DNA of 64,000 bases from contig NC_053048.1 in NCBI RefSeq assembly GCF_003473485.1, positions 50,899,755 through 50,963,754 on the forward strand. Reading direction: 5' to 3'. Every line of letters begins with the position of its first letter. Positions within the stretch are counted from its first letter, which is position 1. The notes under the pieces were generated by a model that was not told the origin of the DNA, did no database searches, and worked only from the letters and a program-made list of their open reading frames with translations. The position numbers were made by a program, and so were the translations under genes. Origin of the DNA: Medicago truncatula (taxonomy: Eukaryota > Streptophyta > Magnoliopsida > Fabales > Fabaceae). Positions 37,926 to 49,313 of the stretch are shown piece after piece.

Positions 37926-39387
37926 ATGTTAAGAATTTGTTTGAGGTTGGTTTCACACTTCATTTTTATGCTCTTATTATCTACACTTTCAGTTTGATGA
38001 TTAAAAAATGAAGTATAGGATGTTCTGCTTGTATTTTTCAACTACTCTAATGAATGAGTGACTGTATATTTTATTTTATAACTTTGGATCCTCCTTCATG
38101 TTCTCTGATTATTTCCAAGTTGTAAATAAGTTTTCAGCTTACGCTTTTTCTGCTAATTGTTGAAAACAGAAAAAATCTTCCATGTTCAAGGCCTTTGTTT
38201 GCTGAGAGCTTCAACAGATTATTGTCTACTCAGACTGGAAGGTATGGTCAAACAATCCTTCAGTTTCTCTGTATTAGGTTTACATTTTGGTTTTTTTATT
38301 TATCTATAAGATGGCAAACTGTTATTTATTCTAATAAAAAATGACACCCTGCATCCATAGCCTTTGAAACCTCTTCGGTGAACTCTTGACTGTTAGATTA
38401 ATTTAACGACCATGTTATAATACTCTTAGCCGTTAGATTAATTCAAAAACCGAGGTTAGACTAAAGAAACTGCAGAGGATCCAAATCAATCAAATAATGC
38501 TCAACACTATGCAAATGTTATCAAAAGGATTTTTGTTGTTTAATGTTAATGCCTTTAATTCATGTTTGATGTGGTGGTCCAGGAAGCTACAAGACAAGGT
38601 AGCACTGATAACTGGGGGAGCTAGTGGAATAGGAAAAGCTGCAGCAACAAAATTCATCAATAATGGAGCCATAGTAATTATTGCTGATATCCAACAACAA
38701 CTTGGCCAAGAAACTGCAAAAGAACTAGGACCTAATGCTACCTTCATAACTTGCGACGTCACAAAAGAATCAGACATATCAGACGCAGTTGATTTTTCCG
38801 TTTCTGAATACAAACAACTCGATATCATGTATAACAATGCAGGAATACCCTGTAAAACTCCACCAAGCATTGTTAACCTCGATCTAGAATTGTTTGACAA
38901 AGTCATGGAAATTAATGTCCGCGGCGTTATGGCTGGCATCAAGCATGCAACACGTGTAATGATCCCTCGTGGGACTGGATCCATTCTATGCACTGCCAGT
39001 GTCACTGGAGTGATTGGAGGGATGGCACAGCATACATACTCGGTATCAAAGTTTGCGGTTATAGGCATTGTAAAATCTCTGGCTTCAGAGCTATCCGGGC
39101 ATGGAATCAGAGTCAATTGTATATCGCCTTTTGCCATTCCTACTCCTTTTGTCATGAACGAAATGGATCAGATATATCCGCATCTTGATTCACAGCGACT
39201 TGTAGAAATTGTTCGTAATGTTGGTGTCCTGAAAGGAGCGAATTGTGAACCGAATGATATTGCTAATGCGGCGCTTTACCTTGCATCTGATGATGCTAGG
39301 TATATCAGCGGGCATAATTTGGTTGTGGATGGAGGTTTCACATCTTTTAAGAATTTGGAGTTTCCTGCACCAGATCAAGCGCAGTAG
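37926..39387 (+). CDS. Short-chain dehydrogenase/reductase, NAD(P)-binding (At4g03140-like)
   Basis: Three exons: 37926-37945 (20 nt), 38170-38241, 38583-39387, joined in phase to 298 aa. Classical SDR marks are present: cofactor motif TGGASGIG at residues 41-48, a downstream 'CDVTKE', the structural 'NNAG', catalytic Ser170, and YSVSK with Tyr183 and Lys187. The C-terminal 'GVLKG..EPNDIANAALYLA' and 'YISGHNLVVDGGF' are typical of the plant SDR110C/ABA2-like group. The substrate cannot be read from sequence. The first 31 residues ('MLRICLRKNLPCSRPLFAES' and on) are Arg/Ser-rich with few acids and resemble a mitochondrial or plastid presequence. The tiny first exon rests on splice-site and phase agreement. 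An alternative single-exon start at 38497 would replace the presequence with intron-derived residues and is less likely. Confidence 0.88.
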
Positions 39388-40561
39388 AAGAGCTTCTGCT
39401 TTCAATTTTTTAATGCTTGTTTAAAGGAGGCGATTGAAAGAGCTTGTCTAGACTTGTCTAATGATAATATATAAGGTTGGAAAAGCAAAGCTTATAAAAA
39501 ATAGCTCATTATTTGTTATATGGTGAATTCAGCTTATTTTTCTAATTTCTCCAAGATACCTTATAAAAAGAAATTATTCAGAACTTGTGCGGAGTTTACC
39601 TTTCTACCCTATCTGATTGTAGAAACATCTTACACATAACGCTTTATACAATAAACACTTAATAAATAAGTGATTAATTAACTTGTTGATCCAAACATCC
39701 CCTTAAAGTTGAGTCAAATTCACCTTTTCAATGCTCTTGACGCATCATGCCATGTGAGTAGCATCTCTGAACAGGATTAGTTTCATACCAAAAGGTTAGA
39801 TATTAATTCAAGGACTAAAAATGCATGGCATATGAACGATGGCTCATGCTCTTTCTATTAAAAAAATCCTAGAGTAAATACCAGATTCAAATGATAATAT
39901 TGACTGAATCAGAAAAATCTCCGCTAACAGAATAAACAAAACCAAACTGTGTTGAACCACGCAGTCAATTCATGTCCTTCATTATTTCATATATTGATAC
40001 ACAAGAATATGATCCTTCCTATTTACCTTTTGACTTTAGTAAAAAAGATGCTAATAGTGACAGTCAAGTTTGAATAGATGACCAAAGCTTTGGTTCTCAG
40101 ACTACATCAATCTTATTACATCCACTGATGCATGTAGAGAAACCTCAATTAAAATTGTAACCAATCATTTTTCCATCAATAGGAATCTTTATAATAGCAT
40201 ATGTATCAGTGGATCACCTGTTGTCATTGACTAAGGGATCCGAAACCACACTTTCAAAGAGGCTTAAACAAAATATAACTCAAAGCAGCCTGGAATCTGT
40301 CTAATGATTGATATCAAAGAACTACCATAGTACAAAGCCAGGCCATTAAATTAGAACATCTCAAACAAGATTTCTCATCAAACTCTTAACTGGGATAACA
40401 TGCAAAACTCATGTAAGTTCATAAATTGATAATAAATTCAGTGCTACATGAAAGAGCCACCAATAAGCGAGTTAGGAAACTCTAAAACAAAGAAACATGT
40501 TACAAGACTATAGTATACAATAGTAGAAGTGAAAAAAGCAAACCATGTGGAGCTATGGAAT
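39388..40561. other. Convergent intergenic region
   Basis: 3' flanks of the SDR gene and of the minus-strand gene at 40562. The stretch 39440-39715 contains 'ataagtgattaattaacttg' and 'ttgatccaaaca', a composition seen in plant hAT-type MITEs, but paired ends could not be fixed. Confidence 0.45.
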
Positions 40562-41470
40562 TTAATTTGGGTGGCATAATTGTTCAATCCGCTGCGCAAT
40601 TAGGTTTACAGCCGCATTTGCAGATGTGTATGCCCCATGAAAACTTTCCTTATAAGAAATGGTTTCCAATTCACGTGCCATATTCAACAAAATGTCAGCT
40701 AAATCAGCTTGTTTCCGTATCAAAGAATTATAGTAGGATTTTGCAGCAACTCTGCTTATCTCCACATTTGTTTCCTCAGGACAGTATTCATCATCCAACC
40801 ATTTATGTAAAGTAACCCTAAGCCACTCTGATTCCTAATAATTATGAGAGAAAAAAACAATTAATGAAGATAATTATGTTTAGTTGGAATTTATAAATGA
40901 TCCGAACCACCTTAGGATCAACGCATCTCTGATCAAAGGTGTGTGGTATGGTATCCGACACCGACACATGGCGGTTTCAACAAAGAAAGGACACTAACAC
41001 ATGTGATCATAATCAGCAATGCTATTTTCTCAAATTATTATTATTATTGGTGTAGGCGTGTCCTTTGTTCCGTTCATCAGTCTAAGCTAACTAACTTTGA
41101 ACTAATCATAACTAACGTGGAACAATATTGAACTAATTCTTCTAACATGAACATCTGAACTAGAAGTTTATAAAAATTAGAGAGGAATGAATACCTGGGA
41201 AGCATTGGTTGGGAGTAACCAATGAGGGGGAACACGAAGGTCTTGAACTTGGTAGTCATCGGGTTCTGGGAATGAACGAGAATGTGAATGGGTACGAGTA
41301 GTGTGAACAAATTTTGGTGAAGAAGAAGAAGAAGAAGAAGAAGCGTTTTGGTGGTGAGTGAATGTTAAGTTGTTAACGGAGGAGGAGGAGGAAGATGGTG
41401 TGAATGAGATGATGATGCTGCGGGGACAAAGAAACATGGGGTGAACTAAATTCAATTTCAAGCTTGACAT
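40562..41470 (-). CDS. Small conserved plant protein, putatively plastid-targeted (At4g03150-like)
   Basis: Two exons, 41470-41195 and 40834-40562, both in phase 0, give 182 aa. The N-terminus (about residues 1-60) is rich in Ser with long Ser runs and few acids, resembling a chloroplast transit peptide. The mature part begins around 'FPEPDDYQVQDLRVPPHWLL'. Exon 2 is a helical stretch ('RVAAKSYYNSLIRKQADLAD') ending 'RIEQLCHPN'. No catalytic or binding motif is visible and I do not know its function. Its identity as the At4g03150 counterpart rests on gene order and remembered annotation. Poly-Ser is encoded by GAA/GAG-rich microsatellite-like DNA on the plus strand. Confidence 0.8.
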
Positions 41471-41618
41471 TATAATAGAAGAAGATGTTGTGTTCGACTA
41501 GAAAAGAAAAGTAAAGAAGCAATTGCACAGGGACGGGGACGGGGACTGCCAATATCAACCATTCATTCACAAACTTATTTATTTTCCTGGATCAGGCCTA
41601 CTCCAAGGACAATGTAAT

Positions 41619-41638
41619 TTTTATTTTATTTTAGGAAA
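41619..41638 (-). mobile_element. Micro-insertion (LINE-tail stub)
   Basis: On the minus strand TTTCCTAAAATAAAATAAAA lies between perfect 10-bp repeats 'acaatgtaat' at 41609-41618 and 41639-41648. Confidence 0.6.
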
Positions 41639-42261
41639 ACAATGTAATAATTTTAAATATCTGTTTTAAATAATTGGTCAGTCTCGTATAACCTATTCTT
41701 CATCTTAGAGTAGCAAGGGTCAAGGGACATTATATATATGTTCTTTTATTGCAACGTCAGTTTTTTTTTTTAACGAATTTGTAGCAAAACCACATTAAAA
41801 TGGTAACAATGTGAACATTTAGAAACGTAAAAGACATAAATTGTTATATGAAATTAAATTATGAGAACGTGAGAGTAATTTTGAAAATTCTACGGTAAAG
41901 TCACGAAAATGATTTTTTTTAGTGAAGTTAACATTGTAGTATAAAAAATGTTGTGAGTAACACCTCACTGTACAATGACATCAAAAGTTCAGTCTACATA
42001 GTATCATCAACTATCAGACTAACAATAATACACTTAATCTAATTTTATCATACCTTGTTTTAAGTGCAACACCTCACAACGTTTAATACTTAATACAATC
42101 ACATAATATCATCAACTCTGTTTGCATGTTAAAGATGCCAACGATAAAATAATACGTCCAAGATGTTGCAAGCATTACTAGATGAATTACTATTAATCAT
42201 GAATCACTAATCAACAATTTAAAAATGAATCAAACATTAAGATTAAAATTAACTTTTTCAA

Positions 42262-42436
42262 CCAAGTTGCTTGGGCTCCAGTGGCAAGGAGCTCCTTCCA
42301 AGGACGTACCCGGGGAATACCGGGTTCGATTCCCAGGGGGAACAACACTTGGTCAGTGCGCATGCCTCTACGCATGAGCTGGATTAGTTGTTTACCTTTG
42401 ATGGATCAGAAACCGATGTGAAAGCAAAAAAAAAAG
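42262..42436 (+). mobile_element. tRNA-derived SINE with target duplications
   Basis: About 175 bp. An A-box-like 'tgggctccagtggcaagg' and a B box 'ggttcgattcc' are followed by an unrelated body and an A-run. Perfect 14-bp duplications 'attaactttttcaa' flank it (42248-42261 and 42437-42450), proving retroposition. A small RNA-polymerase-III-type retroposon, not a functional tRNA. Confidence 0.88.
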
Positions 42437-42558
42437 ATTAACTTTTTCAAAAAAATCAATTTCCTGACGTAGAAATTCCCAACTAACAAATCATACAAAA
42501 ATGGATGGAAACACATTTTAATCACATAATTGGAGCATACTTTTAAAACATATATCAA

Positions 42559-42579
42559 TATTTTTTTTTTTGACGGAAC
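42559..42579 (-). mobile_element. Micro-insertion (LINE-tail stub)
   Basis: Minus-strand GTTCCGTC plus an A-run lies between perfect 11-bp repeats 'acatatatcaa' at 42548-42558 and 42580-42590. Confidence 0.68.
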
Positions 42580-42812
42580 ACATATATCAAATTAATGGAG
42601 CAAGTTCTAATTCTTTTCATACATGGAATAAAAATTACACAAAATTGTATTGGCCCCCATATGTTTGGAGGTTATACTTGAGTCTTTCTTTCTTCCTCTC
42701 CTTTGATTTTTTATTTATATAAATAAATTATACTTGAGTCTCTCTAACCCCAACCAACTGGCATCTAATCGACAATATGCGGATGAATCATCTCTAATAC
42801 TGTTTCTGAACT

Positions 42813-45213
42813 TCATAGATTTTGCATGATGGATCTCACATCATTTGCTACATTTTTTGCATCTGCAGCAGCTCCATAGAAACCTCTCCTTGATAGTCCA
42901 GCACAATATAAACCATTCTTTCCCTTCCAATGAATGGGGTAACTTGGCTTGGGAATACCATCATCATTCAAAAGGTAATCATCCCCCTACCAAAATATAA
43001 TTAATTAGTTTATATATAAAATCTAACATACGTCAAAGCATATATGGTCACATTTCTTTTGGTTTCTACATTTCCCATTTTCATGTAACATATATTAAAA
43101 TAAAGAGTCTTAAAAACAATTATTATTTTTTTTTTTTTTTAACTTTCATTTTACTGTTGTTGCTATTGATCTATCTATTCATCATCAAAAGAAAATTTAA
43201 TATTTTAATAAAAATGATCTAATAAAAAAGACAAGAAAATTTCCAAACCTTAAGCCACTTGTGGGTTGATCTCTTGAAGCCGGTGCAGAAAATAATAGAG
43301 TCAAAAGAGTGTAATTGGCCATTTTTGAAGAGGACATTCTTCCCACTTACGCATTCTATTTCCGCTGGTAAAACCTAACGTAACACACAACACAATGTCC
43401 ATTCGTCACGTCACAACAACAAACAAAGCTACCGCAATTATATTTTTGCACTTTTCATTCATGTACTAACTCAATATGTGAATTTATATTATTATTTATT
43501 ATCTGAATCTGAATTATTATTATTCTTCAAACGAGCTAGTTTTCCATCTTTTTAGTAAAATGGCATTGAACCTTTGTTTATAGTTAGATAACCTTCCACT
43601 TAAATAAATTTGTTTATGCAAATATACTAGTAAATTACGACTATTTTTATAAGATTACTTATAAATTAAGAGCGTTAAATCATGAGGCAAATTTTAGTTG
43701 AACTTTCAAGTTACACCAAAGCAAAGCAACCAATGGCAATTATCTCTAACGTACCTTTAACTCTCGAGATTTAATTTTGTGAAAGGTTCCAACGTCAATA
43801 ATAGGATACTTGCCGTACTTGACCTTCATATAAAAGGGACCCTCACTAGGCCTACCAACCCCATAATTCGTGACATCCCCGTAAACCATTTTACTAAGCA
43901 TCACCATCACTGAATCCACCATCTCCATTGACAAATACTTCATCAGAAACAACCCCAAATTCACCATGCCCCTTGACAAAATGTGAACCTGCATGCACAT
44001 TGCATTCACTTTGTTATATCTGAGCGTGACAGGCAAACTAATTAATAGCAATAGTTTAACCAAAGTTACATAATCAATCACAATCATATACTGATTTTCT
44101 TCACATCTATGTATTGTATAACAAAGAACAAATAAACGGCTAAATCAAATCCCTCAAACATGACATGTTCAATCATAAACCGCAAATATTTACACATTCA
44201 TCACGTAGTAATTTATATATCTATTCTTAAAATTTCTTCTGTTTTTCCCTATATGTCGGTGGCCCGTGCAATTGTTGTTACCTTGTACCTTCCATGAAGG
44301 GGATATGTGGAAAAACTAGTAAAATGTTTTTTACTCGGTCGATAAATGAGACCATATAACTATAACCAATAATAGAAACAATCATTCAGTTAAAAAAAAC
44401 AAAAACAAAAATCAATCATCGATATGTTTCATAACAAATACAGAGTTGGTGAGTTGGTAGGTATAAGTGTGATGAGATAATTAAATTACCTAACAATTTT
44501 AAATTTGATGTGTGTCTATGTGTATCTTAAAATTAAAGGAAAACAAAACAAAAATTTGTGAGTGAAATCAAATAGATGTTGAAAATAACAATTACCTTGC
44601 TTCGAACAACAATGGAAGTTTTTGCACCATGGTTAACAAGATCCAATGCAATTTCCATACCAGAATTCCCAGACCCAACAACAAGAACATGTTCATCTTT
44701 AAACTCTTTCCCATTCTTAAACCCAGTTGAATGAATCACTTTCCCAGTAAAACTCTTCAACCCATCAATTTCAGGTACAAAAGGGTCACTAGTTTCACCA
44801 CTAGCTACAACCAAAAACCTTCCTTCATATTCCTCAACCTCACCAGATTCCTTATTCTTAGCCTTCACCTTCCATTTCTCAGAACCTTCATCATACTCTG
44901 CATTCTCAACTGTTCTGTGATACAGAGGATTGATTTTGAAGTGTGAAACATAGTCCTCTAAGTATTGTAAAAACTTATCTTTAGGAATGTATGATGGAAA
45001 AGAAGGTGGAAATGGTTTGTGAGGAAGCTCACAAAATTGTTTTTTGAGGTGAAGATGAAGACGATCATATGAATATTTTTTCCATAGTGAAGCAAAACAA
45101 TTTTCTCTTTCGAGGATTATATAAGGAATGGATTGGTTTCTTAAGCTTGCTGCTACTGATAGACCAGAAGGGCCTGCTCCAACAACTATCACTCTTTCAT
45201 TCTCTTTCTCCAT
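42813..45213 (-). CDS. YUCCA10/11-like flavin monooxygenase, copy A
   Basis: Four exons: 45213-44596, 43988-43755, 43374-43249, 42986-42813, all in phase 0, giving 383 aa, the usual length for YUCCA10/11. FAD-binding GAGPSG is at residues 12-17 and NADPH-binding GSGNSG at 180-185. A YUCCA-type 'FCTGF' (313-317) replaces the FATGY of the family. YUCCA enzymes convert indole-3-pyruvate to the auxin IAA in the cytosol or at the ER using NADPH and O2; activity here is inferred from intact motifs. A paralogue with identical exon phases lies to its right at 54494. The start codon is only about 40 bp from a long (TA)n tract that abuts a Micron-like insertion, so the native promoter has been displaced or interrupted. 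Confidence 0.93.
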
Positions 45214-45252
45214 TTTTTCCTTCTCTTTTTGTTTTCTTGATCCATCTATTGT

Positions 45253-45256
<4 letters not shown>

Positions 45257-45318
<62 letters not shown>
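45257..45318. repeat. (TA)n microsatellite at the YUCCA copy A promoter
   Basis: About 31 uninterrupted TA repeats, starting 44 bp upstream of the minus-strand start codon and abutting the left end of the Micron-like element. Confidence 0.95.
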
Positions 45319-45320
<2 letters not shown>

Positions 45321-45323
<3 letters not shown>

Positions 45324-46090
45324 CAGGATCCGTTGACACCAAATCTCAACTATTGATCTTATTTAATCAAAGGTTAATAATAGTGCCACATTTTTATTTA
45401 TTGTGTATCCTTTTTTTCAATCACACACTATTATTGTTTTTAATGATTACAAAACCTCAATTGGAAACATAATCCTATCATAATTCTCCTTATTCTCTTG
45501 TCTGCAAAATTGAAATACTCCATAGTTGAATAATTAAAATACTTCAAAGATATTATTGTTTAGAATGAATTGGAAATATTAGTTGTTAAATGCAATTCTC
45601 TCTATGATCTCTTCTCCTACATACTAATTGTACCAATTCAAAGCCAGTGACTTTGCTGAGATTTCTTTTTTTATGCCGTAATCAGAATAAAATTGTAATG
45701 GAGTTTTCCATTCTACCAAAACCATACAATTCACTTTTTTGATATCCAATCATTTAAAAGCAAACTCATCCAATTGTAATTTTGTTTTGAAGGAAGCTTA
45801 TTCAATTGTAATTGTTATAATAACATTGACATAAATTTCCTTCATGTGCTCCAATACATAGGAGGAGTTAAATAAGAGGGAAAGGAGATAGAAACAAGAA
45901 TAATAATATTCATAGGAACGGGGGAAGAGAAAAACAATTTTTCTAGGAGAGAATTACGAGTATCATTGCTCCATGTTTTCGGTTTGAGTTTTTCAATCAC
46001 TAAAATCAATAATTGTGTCTTTGGGATAGATAATTATGGGCCTTTGGATTAAAATAACTGACGGATAAGATTTGGTGTCAACGGATCCTG

Positions 46091-46093
<3 letters not shown>
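45321..46093. mobile_element. Micron-like element between two (TA)n tracts
   Basis: A perfect 26-bp inverted repeat forms the ends: 'aatcaggatccgttgacacc' at 45321 and its complement ending at 46093. The 773-bp unit is non-coding and AT-rich. Long (TA)n tracts lie directly outside both ends. Rice Micron elements are known to insert into (TA)n microsatellites. Assignment to that type is by structure only. Confidence 0.8.
45782..45796 (-). mobile_element. Micro-insertion inside the Micron-like element
   Basis: Minus-strand CTTCCTTCAAAACAA lies between 'ctcatccaattgtaatt' (45765-45781) and 'cttattcaattgtaatt' (45797-45813), 15 of 17 identical. Confidence 0.5.

Positions 46094-46152
<59 letters not shown>
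46094..46152. repeat. (TA)n microsatellite, right flank of the Micron-like element
   Basis: About 29 TA repeats directly following the right inverted end. Confidence 0.95.
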
Positions 46153-46154
<2 letters not shown>

Positions 46155-46799
46155 GCTATTTATTTTTAATTGGTGTCCGGATTCGAACTCCGTACCTTAC
46201 ACGTAATTTGATATGGTAGGCATTACTTAAACAATTTAGAATCATCATTTACTTATTCAAAAACTTTTATACTACAGGATAATTGTTTTCTTTTTCTCAC
46301 TTATTTCTTTTTATAATTTTAGATAAATAATATGTTACTATAAACACATCATGTTGAATAAAAATCGTTTCAACTTTAATCATATAATTAGAAACAAAAT
46401 TCCCCGTACAATACTTTTATAAAGTAAAAAAAGTAAATGATATTTTAAACGTACCTACATGTATGCATATTTGTATTATTTATTATTAAAGAAATGAAAG
46501 GATCACATCCTCTAGCATTCCTCTTGTTATTATTATTATCATAAAATAAAATAAAAAATAGGCGTCCAACACAATGAATATTTCATCTTTTTTTTTTTTT
46601 TTTAGGGGATGTCATCTTTAAGTTATCTTGAAAGTAAAGAAATTAATCATATACTCCTACTTGCTTTTGGGAACCGTAAGCTATTTATGCTTTTATATAA
46701 TTTTATGGTTTTTTAGGCTTTAAGATTACTACTGTGCAGCTGATTTCTCAAGTTCCAAATAAGATGAGATGAAGCAAACAACCCGAGGAAATTGTAAGT
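46153..46799. other. AT-rich spacer
   Basis: No gene. A tRNA T-arm-like 'cggattcgaactccg' near 46179 may be a SINE relic. A candidate micro-insertion lies at 46591-46611. Confidence 0.45.
46591..46611 (-). mobile_element. Micro-insertion candidate
   Basis: Minus-strand CATCCCCT plus an A-run lies between 'tcatcttt' at 46583-46590 and 46612-46619. The 8-bp repeat is short, so support is modest. Confidence 0.4.
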
Positions 46800-46808
46800 T
46801 TGTAACTA

Positions 46809-46982
46809 GAAAAATGCTAGGATCACTCTCTTTAACATTCATTGTCTTATTGGATAAAATTAATGTGGTCTCACCACTTTATTGTGATCCATTTTCAATG
46901 TGTGGTACCCACATGAATTTCACCCAATAAAAGAGTGAGTGTTAGAGAGAGTGTTAGAAAGAGAGTGTCCATAACACTCCTC
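46809..46982. mobile_element. Mutator-type MITE (174 bp)
   Basis: Imperfect inverted arms ('ggatcactctctttaacatt' against complement 'ggacactctctttctaacac') are flanked by a perfect 9-bp duplication TTGTAACTA at 46800-46808 and 46983-46991. Confidence 0.85.
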
Positions 46983-47152
46983 TTGTAACTAACAGTGATC
47001 AATTTACTTAAATTTCAAATGATGAAGGGAGAGACCAAGATGTACGTATGAGTTTGGTTTCACAGAACCAGAGGTAAAAATAAGTCAGACCAATTTATAG
47101 AGGCTTATGACCTAGTCTACGCAATCTCATACCAAATTATTATGAGTTTTTA

Positions 47153-48826
47153 GACTTAATATATCATTTGGTCCCTTAACTTATTTTTGATTTTCACTTT
47201 GGTCCCCTAACTATTAAACGTCTCAATTTGGTCCTATAAATCTTCTGTCGTTTACTATTTTGGTCCTCTCTGTTAATTTTTAACCTTAAATGTCTAAGGT
47301 GGACTATATTAAAGGTGCTCCACTATAGGCCTTACAAATTCATTTAATTTTAAAACCTTTGATATTTTTTTAAAAAGAGAACCGTTGGATTATATAGGTC
47401 TGTTGTACCTTATGATGAACCATTAACACCTAATTATTTTTCTTATTTCTCCTTCTTCCTTCATCTCCTTCATCATCACATTCATACTTTATCGAGCAAT
47501 CTTAATATAACCCAGAGAAAAAAAAACAACAACAACAACACATGATATTATCATCAAAATCAAACCCATAAAAAACAACAACAACCCGACAAATTTGGAA
47601 TCAAATTCAGAAAAGAAACAACAACAACCCTTCTTAGAGAAACTAAACGAAATCATTCACATTAATACTGTCAAATTCGAATTCAGTTCTTCTGCATCCG
47701 GATTCAATTCATTCACATCAAAACGAAATCATAATGAAAATGCAAGAAGGAGAATAAGTGTTGTTGTGTTCATATAGGTTTTTGCGATTTTAGTTCTTCT
47801 GCATATGGGTTTCAATTTCAATCCATAATAATCAAATCAAAACAAAACCAGGATTTCTCAATCTTATATCTTTGTGAAATCTCAATACCCAACACACAAT
47901 TTCACCCTTAGAACTCTCTTTAATTCCTTCAAAATTAATTCCCAATTCCTCCATGATGTTCGTGTCATGGGAATTGAGAACAATGTTGAGATGGTTGGTT
48001 CGATGTTGGAAAGTAGGAGAAATGAAAACATTGTGGTCAATGTTGTTGTTGAGTTAGACAATGATGGAGTATCAGAAGCTCAAGGTGTAGATTATGTTTT
48101 TATGGAAGAGTCTCTTTCGAGCGAGCGAGATTAAATTGGGAGGAACTGATATATACTATTTTGTTGGAATTTAAAGTGTTTGTATTCTTGGGATTTCAAG
48201 AAAAAGGTTATTGAAGTGAAAAACGGTTAGCTTGCAATTAGTTCTCTTGGTGGTTTACATGGAAGAACTAAGAAAGTCTTATATGAGGATTTTGAGGTTT
48301 AGCATTGAAGCCATTTTAAGTTTAATGCATACTGAAAAATTTATTGCATCTGGAAGGTAATGTTGTATGTCATTTGTATAGGATTAAAAAAACTGCAATG
48401 GTGCATCAATATCTTGTAATATTCTAATTTAATCTTACACAGTAGTACTATTTTTTTTTGGGAGACTAAGAGTGTGTTATTGCTACAAATCAACGATTAA
48501 GAATAGAGGAGTAGAATGAGAAATAGAAAGGAAAAAATAGGAACATTGTGTTATTGATGAATTATGTATGAACATGAAGAAGTGGTGGAAGGAAGAAGAT
48601 GAAGAGAGGGAAAAAATTATGTGGTGATGGTTCACTATTGTGTATAATGGATCTTGCAATCGAATGATTCAAATCATTTCAAAAATGTTAGACATTAAAA
48701 AACTAACGGAGGGGACCAAAATAGTAAATGACAGAAGGTTTATGGGACCAAATTGATACGTTTAATAGTTAGAGGACCAGAGTGAAAATAAAAAATAAAT
48801 TAAGGAACCAAATGATGTATTAAGCC
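47153..48826. mobile_element. Mutator-like element, 1.7 kb, family shared with 52286-53367
   Basis: Terminal repeats of about 120 bp begin 'gacttaatatatcatttggt' and end with the complement of 'ggcttaatacatcatttggt'. Flanking nonamers GAGTTTTTA (47144-47152) and TAGTTTTTA (48827-48835) match 8 of 9. The interior has a CAA-rich leader-like tract (47520-47640) and an 86-codon frame (47874-48134) with no recognisable family. No transposase is evident, so it is non-autonomous, with possible captured DNA. Confidence 0.87.
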
Positions 48827-48835
48827 TAGTTTTTA

Positions 48836-49304
48836 TTATATTTAGTTAGCATTTTCCTTGTACATTATTTTTTTTTGACTGATTGAGACTTTGCCTTTTA
48901 TATTCAGAGCAAATGCCTCCTACAACAGAGCATGCTAATTATAAGCAACTCAAAAAAGCTACAAAGTGAAATAATTGAATGCTGCTTGCATGTTAAGGTT
49001 TCTATCCCCCGAGGACTGGTGGTTACGCATGTAGTAATAGTAGTATGCTGCAATAGTGCAATTTGAAACCGCCAATAGTATGTTGAGTCTATGTAAAGGC
49101 TGTCTCCCTTTCTTAAATGCAAATCATGACAAACTAAAAAGACTTGATATTCAAACATCCTTGGAAGTTTAGGAAATGAGACTAGTTATGTGTTTTTCTC
49201 CATTTCTCATATTTGACTAAAGTTTTATGGTCATGTAAGTAAGTATATAAAGAAGATATTTATACTCTACTTTTATACTGCATTGTCATATTATAACCGT
49301 AGAA
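48836..49304. other. Spacer between Mutator-type elements
   Basis: No gene or repeat was recognised. Confidence 0.5.
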
Positions 49305-49313
49305 TTATAATAA

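Larger units (their letters stand above)
41471..42812. other. Intergenic region with small insertions
   Basis: No gene. Contains micro-insertions at 41619-41638 and 42559-42579 and a SINE at 42262-42436. Confidence 0.55.

Noticed and set aside
38497-38582. Upstream ATG at 38497 as the SDR start
   Set aside because: The added residues come from DNA that ends in a good acceptor (tccag), and two upstream exons join in phase to give a better N-terminus.
42262-42340. A real tRNA gene, from its A and B boxes
   Set aside because: No cloverleaf acceptor pairing; a poly(A) tail and 14-bp target duplications show a SINE.
45069-45356. Frames translating (TA)n into Tyr-Ile repeats near 45240-45330
   Set aside because: Microsatellite translation antisense to the YUCCA start; not genes.
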